Below, one piece after another: positions 18,901-25,796 of a DNA stretch of 64,000 nt. Within the stretch, counting starts at the first letter, position 1, and each line of letters begins with the position of its first letter. The DNA is from Telluribacter humicola (lineage in GTDB: Bacteria > Bacteroidota > Bacteroidia > Cytophagales > Spirosomataceae): assembly GCF_017355935.1 (NCBI RefSeq), contig NZ_JAFIQT010000011.1, positions 1 through 64,000 of the forward strand, written 5' to 3'. A program made the translations under genes and the position numbers. The notes beneath the pieces were generated by a model. The model saw only the letters and a program-made list of their open reading frames with translations, had not been told where the DNA came from and made no database searches.

Positions 18901-19559
18901 GACTTTACGTCCGATCCCAGTTTAATATCGGGTAGGGTAGTGCGGTTATTGATCCCGATCTCCTGAGAGCTGTAGCCGATCGAGGAGATGATCAGGGTAC
19001 CGTTCCCGTCGGGAACATTCAGGGAGAAGTTACCTTCTACATCCGTAGCGGTACCGATGCTGGTGCCTTTCAGCAACACAGTAGCACCCGGCAGTCCTTC
19101 ACCTCTCTCGTCGGTAACACGTCCCTTAACGGTGATGGGGTCTACGGCTTTGCCGGCGTTTGGGCCCGGTACCTGTTCGCCTGATTTAGCGTTATCAGCG
19201 GCGCGCTTCAGGATGATGGTATTACCGCCCAGTTCGTAGGTAAGGGAAGCCGGAGAGAGTACCTTTTCGAGTACATCCGAAAGTTTTTCGTTGGTAACTT
19301 TTAGGGTACCTATGCGCTGCTGGGTGAAGATACGCGGGTTATACATAAACTTCACGTCCGCCGCAGCGCCTATGCGTTTGATCGCCTCCTCAATGGTTGG
19401 GTTATTTAGCTGAAGACTCAGTCTTTGATTGAGTAGCTCCTGCCCGTACGAGTCTTTTGCCTGTGTGATCGTCGCAAACGCTGTTACTAAGAAAAACAGG
19501 TAGAAACTGACCTTCATAATTTTGAGCAGCCTTTGCTGCAGTTGTATTCGAATTTTCAT
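15927..19559 (-). CDS. SusC/RagA TonB-linked outer-membrane transporter with STN domain
   Basis: A 1210-residue TonB-dependent importer. After the signal sequence (cleavage near residue 35) comes an STN domain (about 50-120: LQLNNPTIEEAIKRIGAAADVKFMYNPR), which marks transporters that signal to a FecR-type anti-sigma factor. A carboxypeptidase-regulatory-like domain (about 145-225: VKGRVTDERGEGLPGATVLLKGT) and the plug beginning EVVVVGYGTQRKKDLTGAV follow, with RIRGLNTFGNNQPLYVVDGVP inside. The beta-barrel ends in FLFGLNVTF with a terminal Phe, as expected for BAM insertion. It is downstream of fecR and the ECF sigma gene and upstream of susD. The imported compound is unknown. Confidence 0.97.
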   Translation of the reverse strand: MKIRIQLQQRLLKIMKVSFYLFFLVTAFATITQAKDSYGQELLNQRLSLQLNNPTIEEAIKRIGAAADVKFMYNPRIFTQQRIGTLKVTNEKLSDVLEKVLSPASLTYELGGNTIILKRAADNAKSGEQVPGPNAGKAVDPITVKGRVTDERGEGLPGATVLLKGTSIGTATDVEGNFSLNVPDGNGTLIISSIGYSSQEIGINNRTTLPDIKLGSDVKSLNEVVVVGYGTQRKKDLTGAVSVVDVQELQTQPTAQVTNQLQGRASGVTVLGSGQPGEAPQVRIRGLNTFGNNQPLYVVDGVPTQNINDINPNDVASMQVLKDAGSASIYGSRAANGVIIITTRRGSGKVKVQYDTYTGMQFPKSGNVWDLLNPQETAQLKFNALRNSNPNVVINDPLYGSGTTPVLPDYIAPQGAKEGDPSVDPSRYNLNPFYTSVDQYNQFYRITRANKEGTDWFHEIFKPAPITSHNVAVSGGSPQGNYLFSFNYFNQQGTLSNTYLKRYTIRSNSQYNVRENIRVGENLAFSVTDNPRINALQEGSAIGHAFRQQPIIPVYDIMGNYAGGFGQGLGNALNPVAIQQRTANNRGMNNRLFGNMYAEIDILKDITARTSFGGEVFMGNFNSFTYPAYENQENTTTNSYTENTFSGYNWTWTNTVQYQHLFNDIHDVKVVVGTEAYQNKGRNVGGSTQNYFSFDPNFTNLSTGAGTPTNYSNRYADALFSLIGRLDYTLKDKYLLGATIRRDGSSRFQTYQYGWFPAISAGWRVSEEDFMQDVNWLTDLKIRGGYGIMGNQLNVDPANAYTTYGGDRTSSYYAITGSNSMNQLGFQRTRIGNPNAKWEKNINSNIGFDASLWGGKLDITADYYHKEVRDLLYTLELAGTAGQGTAPAVNVARMRNTGVDLAASSNFDITSDLKLNATLTFTTYNNKIVSLAEGIDYFDQEGRRFNGSYIVRNAVGHSIGQFYGYKVDGFWDSQEEINTANTQAQQATGNTNAIYQNDVAVGRFRYADINGDGQITDEDRTFIGNPNPDFSYGLNLGATYKQFDFSIFFYGTQGNDIWNNVRWWTDFNANFQGAKSRTALYDSWTPENPNAKAPIQETVGSFSSANVPNSYFVENGSYLRAKNAQLGYTLPAGSLKKLGVERLRVYLQAANLFTITKYSGLDPEIGTTANTNNSAGGSLNQSFSNTTSFGIDEGVYPNQRQFLFGLNVTF

Positions 19560-19653
19560 AAATTTGGTTTGGTTGTCGGTTTACATCGGCAATAAAATTC
19601 CCTTACCCCCAACGGGGTGCTTTTTTAGAGAGAGCAACTGGGGATTGACCAGA

Positions 19654-19683
19654 GAGTCAGTAATGTTGCAGCATTGCTGACTC
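19654..19683. promoter_or_regulatory. Inverted repeat in the fecR-susC spacer
   Basis: Twelve-base arms (19654-19665 and 19672-19683) match at 11 of 12 positions around a six-base loop, within the 186-bp gap upstream of susC. A T-run follows only on the plus strand, where no gene would need a terminator. It may be an operator, a leader structure or a processing site; no more can be said. Confidence 0.4.
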
Positions 19684-19745
19684 ATTTTTTTAAGCTTTAC
19701 TTTTATTGGTGTTTGGGCATAGGCAAATACATTGTGTTTAGTGTT

Positions 19746-20855
19746 CTATCGGCATCCTTTACTGGTAATTATTATTTTTCCATCCATTTGTTCATGATGG
19801 GCGTCCAGCGTCCTGCATATCATAGATAGCTTTTCGAACAGGGGCTCATCATCAAGGGATGCGGTCAGAAAGCAGTTTTTCATGACCTCCTCATCAAATA
19901 CAATCTCTACCCCGTAGGCCCTTTCCAGTGCGGCAAACACCCGGTTAATGGGAGTTCCGCTAAACTCAAACATGGCCCGCTGAATCGGTATGTCCAGGAT
20001 CGTAGGCGAATCGACCAGTGACCTCAGGAGCCGGCCATCTTCCTGATCAAATACCATCCGCTGGTTAGGAGTCAGTACCAGACCGGCCAGCTGTTTGGAT
20101 TGCTGCTTCTCGACCCTCTCTTTATCCGAGCGGGTAAATACAGACACTTTACCGGTCTTCACAATGACATTGATCTGATCATCTTTGGTCGCTTTGACCG
20201 TAAAGCTGGTTCCTAGTACTTTGGTGATGATATTATTGGCGTAGACAAAAAAGGGCTTCTCGGGGTTCTTGGCAACTTCAAAGAAGGCCTCGCCCGTCAG
20301 GTATACCTCCCGCTGTGCATGGCTGTTGAACTCCCGGGGAAAGCTGATCCGGCTATTGGGAAGCAGCAGTACCGAACTACCATCGGTGAGCATCACCAGC
20401 TTGTTGTCAGAAGTAGTATTTGTCACTTCTTCTAGGGGTGTAGCAGCGCTGGTAGTCAGTTCCTGATAGATACGGGTCGTAGGATCGCTTACCCGCTGGT
20501 ACTGATCCCATCCCAGCCAGGCCATGCCGATCACCAGAACGGCAGCGGCGGCCCAGCGCCATACCGGCAGGGTATACCGGCGCTCAGGATTCAGGGGTTC
20601 AACAGCTGGCTGGGTCGCCTCGGTAATACGACGGATGTTATGCCGGACTCTGGCCGGAGGCAAGGTGAATGTTTCTCCCTGAATGGCGAGTAAGGTCTCT
20701 TTGGCTCTGTGGAAGACAGGCGCCTTCTCGGGATACAGGAGTGGGACCTGCTCCCACCACTGAGCTAGCTCGGGAGTAGCCTCTCCGAATACCCACATCC
20801 GGAAGGACTCATCTTCGAGAAAATCTCTAAGCTCAGAATGGTTAAATGATTTCAT
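19746..20855 (-). CDS. FecR family anti-sigma factor
   Basis: A 369-residue inner-membrane regulator. The N-terminal cytoplasmic part (about 1-90) should bind the sigma factor. A single membrane segment lies at about 105-122 (WRWAAAAVLVIGMAWLGW). The periplasmic FecR domain (about 145-250: LTDGSSVLLLPNSRISFPREF, REVYLTGEAFFEVAKNPEKPFFVYA) and the C-terminal DUF4974-type domain, which contacts the STN domain of SusC (FEFSGTPINRVFAALERAYGVEIVFDE), follow. It sits between the sigma gene and susC in the same orientation, and so completes the transmembrane signalling chain from SusC to FecR to sigma. Confidence 0.95.
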   Translation of the reverse strand: MKSFNHSELRDFLEDESFRMWVFGEATPELAQWWEQVPLLYPEKAPVFHRAKETLLAIQGETFTLPPARVRHNIRRITEATQPAVEPLNPERRYTLPVWRWAAAAVLVIGMAWLGWDQYQRVSDPTTRIYQELTTSAATPLEEVTNTTSDNKLVMLTDGSSVLLLPNSRISFPREFNSHAQREVYLTGEAFFEVAKNPEKPFFVYANNIITKVLGTSFTVKATKDDQINVIVKTGKVSVFTRSDKERVEKQQSKQLAGLVLTPNQRMVFDQEDGRLLRSLVDSPTILDIPIQRAMFEFSGTPINRVFAALERAYGVEIVFDEEVMKNCFLTASLDDEPLFEKLSMICRTLDAHHEQMDGKIIITSKGCR

Positions 20856-20953
20856 TGAAAAACGCTATTTGTCTGCCTCTCTATACAGACAATTAGCTGG
20901 GTCGCTCTACATACCCTCCGTTTTAGACTTTTTTTTAATTTTTTTTGAAGCTA

Positions 20954-21568
20954 TTAGTGAAAGGGGCCGAAAACGTACAATAGTAACATGGGGATTATGG
21001 AGTCTTCCCAGTGATCCCTCAGGAAAGTAAGGGCTTTGTGGAGGTGATTGGAAACGGACTGGCGGTTGATATTCATGATGTGGGCGATCTGGTCCACATC
21101 CAGCCCTTCGAAGTAGCGCAGGTACAGGGCTTCCTGCTGCCGGATGGGCAGCTGGTTGACGACATGCTTGATTTTATGAACGGTGAGCTGCTCCTTTTCC
21201 AGCAGGAACAGCACATCCTGGAAGTTCTGCTCAGAGGGGAGCTCTGAGGCTTCGTCTTCGGATACCCAGCCGCGGCGCTGGACGCGCTGCAGCTCCAGTA
21301 GCATTTTGTGCCTGAATGACTTGAACAGGTACTTACGTATAGAATCAGTAGCGCTTAGAGACAAGCGCTTCTCCCATAGGTATACAAACAGATCGTGCAG
21401 GCAGTCTTCAATAAAGCTGATGTCTTTGGTAAACCGCGTACCAAAGCGGAACAAACTGTCGTAGTGACGCTCGATAATCTGCTCAAATGCTTCATGATTC
21501 CCGTCTTTAAATAGCTGCCATAGTTGCTGGTCAAGAGGGTTATCGTTTAGAGGAGCAGTGTCAATCAT
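20954..21568 (-). CDS. ECF RNA polymerase sigma-70 factor
   Basis: A 204-residue extracytoplasmic-function sigma factor. Region 2 is about residues 27-95 (FEQIIERHYDSLFRFGTRFTKDISFIEDCLHDLFVYLWEKR), including the DNA-melting segment, and region 4 is about 135-190 (QLPIRQQEALYLRYFEGLDVDQIAHIMNINRQSVSNHLHKAL) with a helix-turn-helix. It is the first gene of the sigma-fecR-susC-susD block, 98 bp before fecR, and is predicted to drive susCD when the anti-sigma factor is signalled. It has no extra C-terminal domain. Confidence 0.95.
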   Translation of the reverse strand: MIDTAPLNDNPLDQQLWQLFKDGNHEAFEQIIERHYDSLFRFGTRFTKDISFIEDCLHDLFVYLWEKRLSLSATDSIRKYLFKSFRHKMLLELQRVQRRGWVSEDEASELPSEQNFQDVLFLLEKEQLTVHKIKHVVNQLPIRQQEALYLRYFEGLDVDQIAHIMNINRQSVSNHLHKALTFLRDHWEDSIIPMLLLYVFGPFH

Positions 21569-21851
21569 ACAAATCCTTCAATATTCGCTTTCTGTGTGCC
21601 AGATAAATCGCTAAGTTAACACTAGTTGACTTAATGACCACACACTTCCTTTCACACTCATTTAACTAGTTTTGGCAGGCAGTCTTACCAGTACTCACTG
21701 CGGTGGCTTTTAGTTGCAAAGAGAGCAACACAAAATCTACCTCAGGTAATTCCTGAATTGCTTACTCGGAGCCTCTTTTTATTGCTGGTGCGGTGTACCG
21801 ACGCAGGTATAAAACCAACGCTATGTAACCATCGGTATTGTTCATGAAGTG

Positions 21852-22823
21852 CTATTCCTGTGCAGGCCTGGGAGTGACACTTGCCTGTGCTGCCTCCCGG
21901 TCCGGCACCCGTACTTCGTACCCCTTACCACTGGCTACCAGCCGGTAGTTGGAGGTGTTACTAAACCACGGATTCAGCTCCCGTAGTTCCTTGTAGGTAG
22001 TATTATGTTGTTTAGCAAAGTCAATAAGATTAATGGTCTTATCGACCCGTACGGTCTTAAACTTGTAAGGTCGGTAGGTATCCTCGGGACGTATAAAGAA
22101 GCCGTACGCCTGCGGATTTTCCATGATCAGCTTGAAGGCGATAAGGCGGTATACATAGCGGGCGGTCTCGGGGTTGAGGTACAGGTCCCAGAAGTTATTC
22201 GTTTTCTGCACGTCAAGTACGCTCTTTACACCACTGACTCCCCGATTGTACGAAGCAGCGACCAGTGACCAGCTGTTGAGGTTACGGTAGGCCCACTTCA
22301 GATAGCGGCTGGCCGCCTCGGTGGCCAGTTTAGGATCCTTACGCATATCTATATCACCGTTGATGGTCAGGCCGTAGTCGCGGGCAGTAGCCGGCATAAA
22401 CTGCCACATACCCACGGCACCGGCATAAGACCGGGCGGTGTTCTGAAACTCACTTTCGGCTACAGCCAGGTAGATAAAGTCAGTAGGTACGCCATTCTCC
22501 TGTAGGGTCTTTTCGATCAGAGGACGCCAGCGCTCGATGCGTTTCAGAACAAAAATAGTATTGGAGTGGCGGAATGTATTGACAATCAATTCGTGTTCCA
22601 GGCCTTCGCGTACATCATCCCGTTCCAGGGGGACCCTCTCGCCGGCAAAGGTGAGATTATCCGGAATAGGGGGCATACTTACATACTGAGGCCGGTCCGG
22701 AAAGTCGGCGCTAAGGGGAGCCTGGTTAGCTACGGAGTCCTTCTTCTTAGACTCAGAAGCCTCATCCTTAGATTTACAGCCAATTAAAAAAAGAAGCCCG
22801 AAAAAGAATATGTAGCGCATCAT
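21852..22823 (-). CDS. Lytic transglycosylase lipoprotein (MltD-like) with LysM
   Basis: A 323-residue peptidoglycan-cleaving enzyme. A lipobox is seen at FLIGCKS (Cys16). The SLT domain spans about 95-230; AVAESEFQNTARSYAGAVGMWQFMPATARDYGL carries the catalytic Glu near residue 123, the SYAGAVGMWQFMP loop and the later SLVAASYNRGVSGV. A C-terminal LysM-like module (about 265-310: VDKTINLIDFAKQHNTTYKELRELNPW) should bind glycan strands. It is lipid-anchored and acts in wall remodelling. It is transcribed alone. The gap before the sigma gene, 21569-21851, holds no visible gene. Confidence 0.93.
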   Translation of the reverse strand: MMRYIFFFGLLFLIGCKSKDEASESKKKDSVANQAPLSADFPDRPQYVSMPPIPDNLTFAGERVPLERDDVREGLEHELIVNTFRHSNTIFVLKRIERWRPLIEKTLQENGVPTDFIYLAVAESEFQNTARSYAGAVGMWQFMPATARDYGLTINGDIDMRKDPKLATEAASRYLKWAYRNLNSWSLVAASYNRGVSGVKSVLDVQKTNNFWDLYLNPETARYVYRLIAFKLIMENPQAYGFFIRPEDTYRPYKFKTVRVDKTINLIDFAKQHNTTYKELRELNPWFSNTSNYRLVASGKGYEVRVPDREAAQASVTPRPAQE

Positions 22824-23267
22824 ACTTCAAGGTAAAGCGTGGTAAAAATTAACAATGGCTACAAGGATTTGTTCGTGGTGTTTATCCTGCGGTAGGGAGG
22901 GGGCCATACAAAATGGGGGATGATTCCAGAGTATACAGGTCCCAATACAGTACAACGCGGCAGATAGGTATGTATTAGAAAAAACTTAAAGTTGCTCAGT
23001 AGGGGTAACCTTTGGAAAGTGGAGGCGTTACTTTATGGACGACTGGAGCATAGAAGCAGGAATAGCCGACAGGCTGAGGTAACTAGTTAGGAAGTTAGGT
23101 ACCCTGCTCTGGACCATCGGTGGTCCGGAGCAAGAGTCGTGTTCACTCATTATCAAAAGAAGAAGGTGTACTGGCTGAGGTGGCCCTGGTGCCGCTTGAG
23201 CAGGGAAGCCCGAAGCGACCTGGCTGCGGGCTCTCATTTTATAGGATCACCGGTGGTGAATAAGTAG
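22824..23267. other. Intergenic region with a compact GC-rich hairpin
   Basis: No supported gene lies in this 444-bp gap; a 69-codon minus-strand frame at 23028-23237 has no domain and low-complexity composition. The notable element is a hairpin at 23106-23131 with an 11-bp stem (GCTCTGGACCA pairing with TGGTCCGGAGC, one T-G pair) and the four-base loop TCGG, with no T-run. It could be an RNA structural element or a binding site. Confidence 0.4.
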
Positions 23268-23651
23268 CTACTGAACCAACTGGTGGTACAACTTAGAGAG
23301 CTTTTCCTCGGCATTCTCACACAGTCCCGGATGCACCGCTGATGTCTGTACTACAGTACTACGGGCGGCAGTCAGCCAGCGGAAGCGCCCAGATGTAGGT
23401 AGCTGACCGATAGGGCCGCCCTCGCGGCGTCCGGCGCAGATGCGCTCGAAAGCCCGCAGCCGTTCTTTCAGCTCCGCCAGGTCTATCTCGGGCGAAAAAG
23501 CCCGCAGCCGCTGTTCGTTCAACTCGTAGCGCGTTTGCAGGAATCCCTGCGAGGAACAGAAGAGGATGACGCCGACATTCATAAACTCCTCCCGCTCCAC
23601 CCGCGGTACTACTCGTATGACGGCGTATTCAAATAAGTGCTTCTCTGGCAT
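23268..23651 (-). CDS. DUF3037 domain-containing protein
   Basis: A 127-residue cytoplasmic protein. The sequence FEYAVIRVVPRVEREEFMNVGVILFC at the N-terminus is the hallmark of the DUF3037 family, whose function is unknown. The start at ATG 23651 is preferred over an upstream TTG, since it gives the usual MPEKHLFEYAV beginning. It overlaps the 3' end of the HipA-like kinase gene by 23 bp, which implies translational coupling. The pairing of DUF3037 with HipA-like kinases recurs in bacteria, so the two products probably act together, perhaps as kinase and modulator; that is inference. Confidence 0.88.
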   Translation of the reverse strand: MPEKHLFEYAVIRVVPRVEREEFMNVGVILFCSSQGFLQTRYELNEQRLRAFSPEIDLAELKERLRAFERICAGRREGGPIGQLPTSGRFRWLTAARSTVVQTSAVHPGLCENAEEKLSKLYHQLVQ

Positions 23652-24432
23652 CCTTTGCTGCGTTGACAAAAATTTCTGAATGGGCGAGGCGGGTCGTCAA
23701 AAAGTTGACGTACACCTGCCGCTGTTCCTGGGGGTCACCCTCCACTAGCCACTGATCGGGCACCAAAGATACAATAGATCTGATTTTCTCCTCGGTAAGT
23801 ACCTGCCTGAACTCCGCATCAACCGCATCAAGTTCCGTCGCCTGAGGCAGCAGTACGTGGTCTTTGATCTGGGCGAAGGGGCGTTGGGCCTGCTCCTCCC
23901 AGGGCTGACCTGTGTGGTGAAAGTACAGCGCAGCACCGTGATCAATCAGCCATAGCTCCTTATTCCACATCAGCATATTGGTATTGCGGGCGGTACGATC
24001 AACGTTGGTTGTGAGGCAGTCCAGCCATACGATCTCGGAGGCCAGCCGGGCATCCACCGTAGTGACCAGAGGGTCAAAGGTAATAGAGCCGGACAGGTAG
24101 TGGAGCGCCAGGTTGAGCCCTTCACTGGCCCGCAGCAGGTCCTGGATCTCCTCGTCGGGCTCCGTGCGTCCAAAGGCTTCATTAAGTTCGGCGAATACAA
24201 TCTCGGGGATGCGGAAGCCCAGCAAGCGGGCGATTTCTCCGACGATCAGTTCAGCGACCAGTACTTTGGGGCCTTGTCCGGCCCCTCTGAACTTCAGTAC
24301 GTACAGAAAGTCATCGTTGGCCTCGGCAATGGCCGGCAGGGAGCCTCCTTCGCGCAACGGCGTGACGTAGCGGGTCACCTGGACGGTTCGGAGTTCGGAT
24401 TGGAAACTATTCACAGGGGTATCATTAGTCAT
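23629..24432 (-). CDS. HipA-like kinase family protein
   Basis: A 267-residue protein of the short HipA-like kinase family (HipA_2-type), related to HipA Ser/Thr kinases but without the N-terminal HipA subdomain. Visible features are a likely ATP-binding Lys in FLYVLKFRGAGQG (about residue 47), a catalytic segment IVWLDCLTTNVDRTARNTNMLMW (about 134-156), and a metal-binding Asp in LWLIDHGAALYFHH. There is no signal peptide. It is the first gene of a two-gene unit with DUF3037 and overlaps it. It may phosphorylate a protein or RNA-related target; no HipB-like antitoxin is adjacent, so a classical toxin-antitoxin role is not supported. Confidence 0.85.
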   Translation of the reverse strand: MTNDTPVNSFQSELRTVQVTRYVTPLREGGSLPAIAEANDDFLYVLKFRGAGQGPKVLVAELIVGEIARLLGFRIPEIVFAELNEAFGRTEPDEEIQDLLRASEGLNLALHYLSGSITFDPLVTTVDARLASEIVWLDCLTTNVDRTARNTNMLMWNKELWLIDHGAALYFHHTGQPWEEQAQRPFAQIKDHVLLPQATELDAVDAEFRQVLTEEKIRSIVSLVPDQWLVEGDPQEQRQVYVNFLTTRLAHSEIFVNAAKDAREALI

Positions 24433-24746
24433 GTACAGCTCCGGATGCTACCGGCATTAGCTTACTAACCAGATCCGGCGGGAGTTGTCCTGAAAGGTAG
24501 GGCAATTTTCTGATAAAATCGTGATGGATCCTCTCCCTCCGCCTGCTGTCTACCAGCCTTACTGGCTGCCCTGCCTTCCCTAAATGTGCAATTTTTTACC
24601 AACCTTCTTCTTCAAAATGCCTCTATATGAGCTGAGGGCGTATGGCTCACTTTTTTCTCTGTACAAAATAGAAAGGGCCTTATCAGGCTCGAAACAGTGC
24701 TTCTGGAGAGAGAGCATGTGGAGTGAGTACTTAAATGCAATAAGCC
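24433..24746. other. 314-bp divergent intergenic region
   Basis: This region separates the HipA-like kinase gene (minus) from the L,D-transpeptidase gene (plus). It should hold both promoters, but I see no exact TAnnTTTG box, RNA gene or repeat. Confidence 0.35.
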
Positions 24747-25727
24747 ATGAAGATCAATCATAAAGTTAAAAATACAATTAAGGTACTATTCGTCGCGATG
24801 CTGGCGGTAGTAGCTGTGAGCTATAGGACCAACCACAATCAGCAGGTTGTTTCCCCGATGTATGCAACCAGTGGTAGCGATACTTCTGGTAGTACTGATA
24901 CTTTAGGTATGGAAGGAGTGGATACGCTTGCTGAAAGTCCTGCGGATGAGCCGGCCTGGATGATGGCTGAGCCTGTCGATGTTCAGTATGTATGGATGAA
25001 AACAACTGACTCGTTGCGGAAGAATCTGAGTGGAACCAAGAAAGATCTGGTGTTGGCTCTGAACCGCGTCAGCGAAAACCGGATCAGACGTCTGGACTCA
25101 CTTATTGTGCCGGATACCGTTACGGCTGATTTTATGGCCTATTCACCTTTCCCGTTTCAACTGGACTCCGCTTCTGAGATTGAAAAACTTATAGTCTTTG
25201 ACTACCGTATCCAGGCCTTTAGTGCCTACGAAAAAGGCAAACTGGTACGTTGGGGACCGGTAAGTATGGGTAGTAAAGGGCGGCTAACTCCTACGGGGAT
25301 GTACCATACCAACTACCACAAAAAGCGCAAGATCAGTACGGTGGACGATAGCTGGATCATGGACTGGTACTTCAATATCATGAACTTTGAAGGTATAGGC
25401 ATGCATGAATACAGCCTTCCGGGTTATCCGGCCAGCCACGGTTGTCTGCGTCTGTTAGAGAACGATGCCTACTGGATCTATAACTGGGCTGATCAGTGGC
25501 GACTGACACCCGATGGAGGCAGCGTAACAGCCTACGGTACCCCTGTACTTATATACGGTGCCTATGACTTTGAAGGTCCTCGCCCCTGGCATGAACTGGT
25601 AAATGATCCCCATGCTAACGACATACCTGCCGACAGCCTGAACCTGCGGTTGAGCGAGCATCTGGATAAGATTCTGAAGCGGCAGACCAAGCGGGACTCG
25701 GTGCTGGTAGCACGGGGAGATATATAG
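24747..25727 (+). CDS. L,D-transpeptidase (YkuD domain)
   Basis: A 326-residue envelope enzyme. An N-terminal hydrophobic segment (about 11-26) acts as a signal or anchor, followed by a Ser/Thr/Asp-rich linker to about residue 70. The YkuD catalytic domain (about 145-290) carries the motif HEYSLPGYPASHGCLRL, with His231, Cys233 and Arg235 forming the catalytic SHGCxR signature. The enzyme should form 3-3 cross-links in peptidoglycan or attach proteins to it. It converges on the IorB-like gene across a shared terminator and is divergent from the kinase gene. Confidence 0.93.
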   Translation: MKINHKVKNTIKVLFVAMLAVVAVSYRTNHNQQVVSPMYATSGSDTSGSTDTLGMEGVDTLAESPADEPAWMMAEPVDVQYVWMKTTDSLRKNLSGTKKDLVLALNRVSENRIRRLDSLIVPDTVTADFMAYSPFPFQLDSASEIEKLIVFDYRIQAFSAYEKGKLVRWGPVSMGSKGRLTPTGMYHTNYHKKRKISTVDDSWIMDWYFNIMNFEGIGMHEYSLPGYPASHGCLRLLENDAYWIYNWADQWRLTPDGGSVTAYGTPVLIYGAYDFEGPRPWHELVNDPHANDIPADSLNLRLSEHLDKILKRQTKRDSVLVARGDI

Positions 25728-25748
25728 AGATTAGACAGTAAGTAGTAT

Positions 25749-25789
25749 AAAAAGCGGGAGCAGACCAAAGGGAACTGCTCCCGCTTTTT
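25749..25789. terminator. Bidirectional terminator between ldt and iorB-like genes
   Basis: Fifteen-base arms (25749-25763 and 25775-25789) with A and T tracts outside form a strong stem. It serves both converging genes. Confidence 0.88.
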
Positions 25790-25796
25790 ATGTGGT

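Noticed and set aside
3751-23126. Shared 11-mer ATCGGTGGTCC at 3751-3761 and 23116-23126, both in hairpins
   Set aside because: The flanks do not match, the sequence lies in a loop in one case and partly in a stem in the other, and a chance match is plausible.
23028-23237. 69-codon minus-strand frame
   Set aside because: Low-complexity content without domain; it covers the hairpin at 23106-23131.
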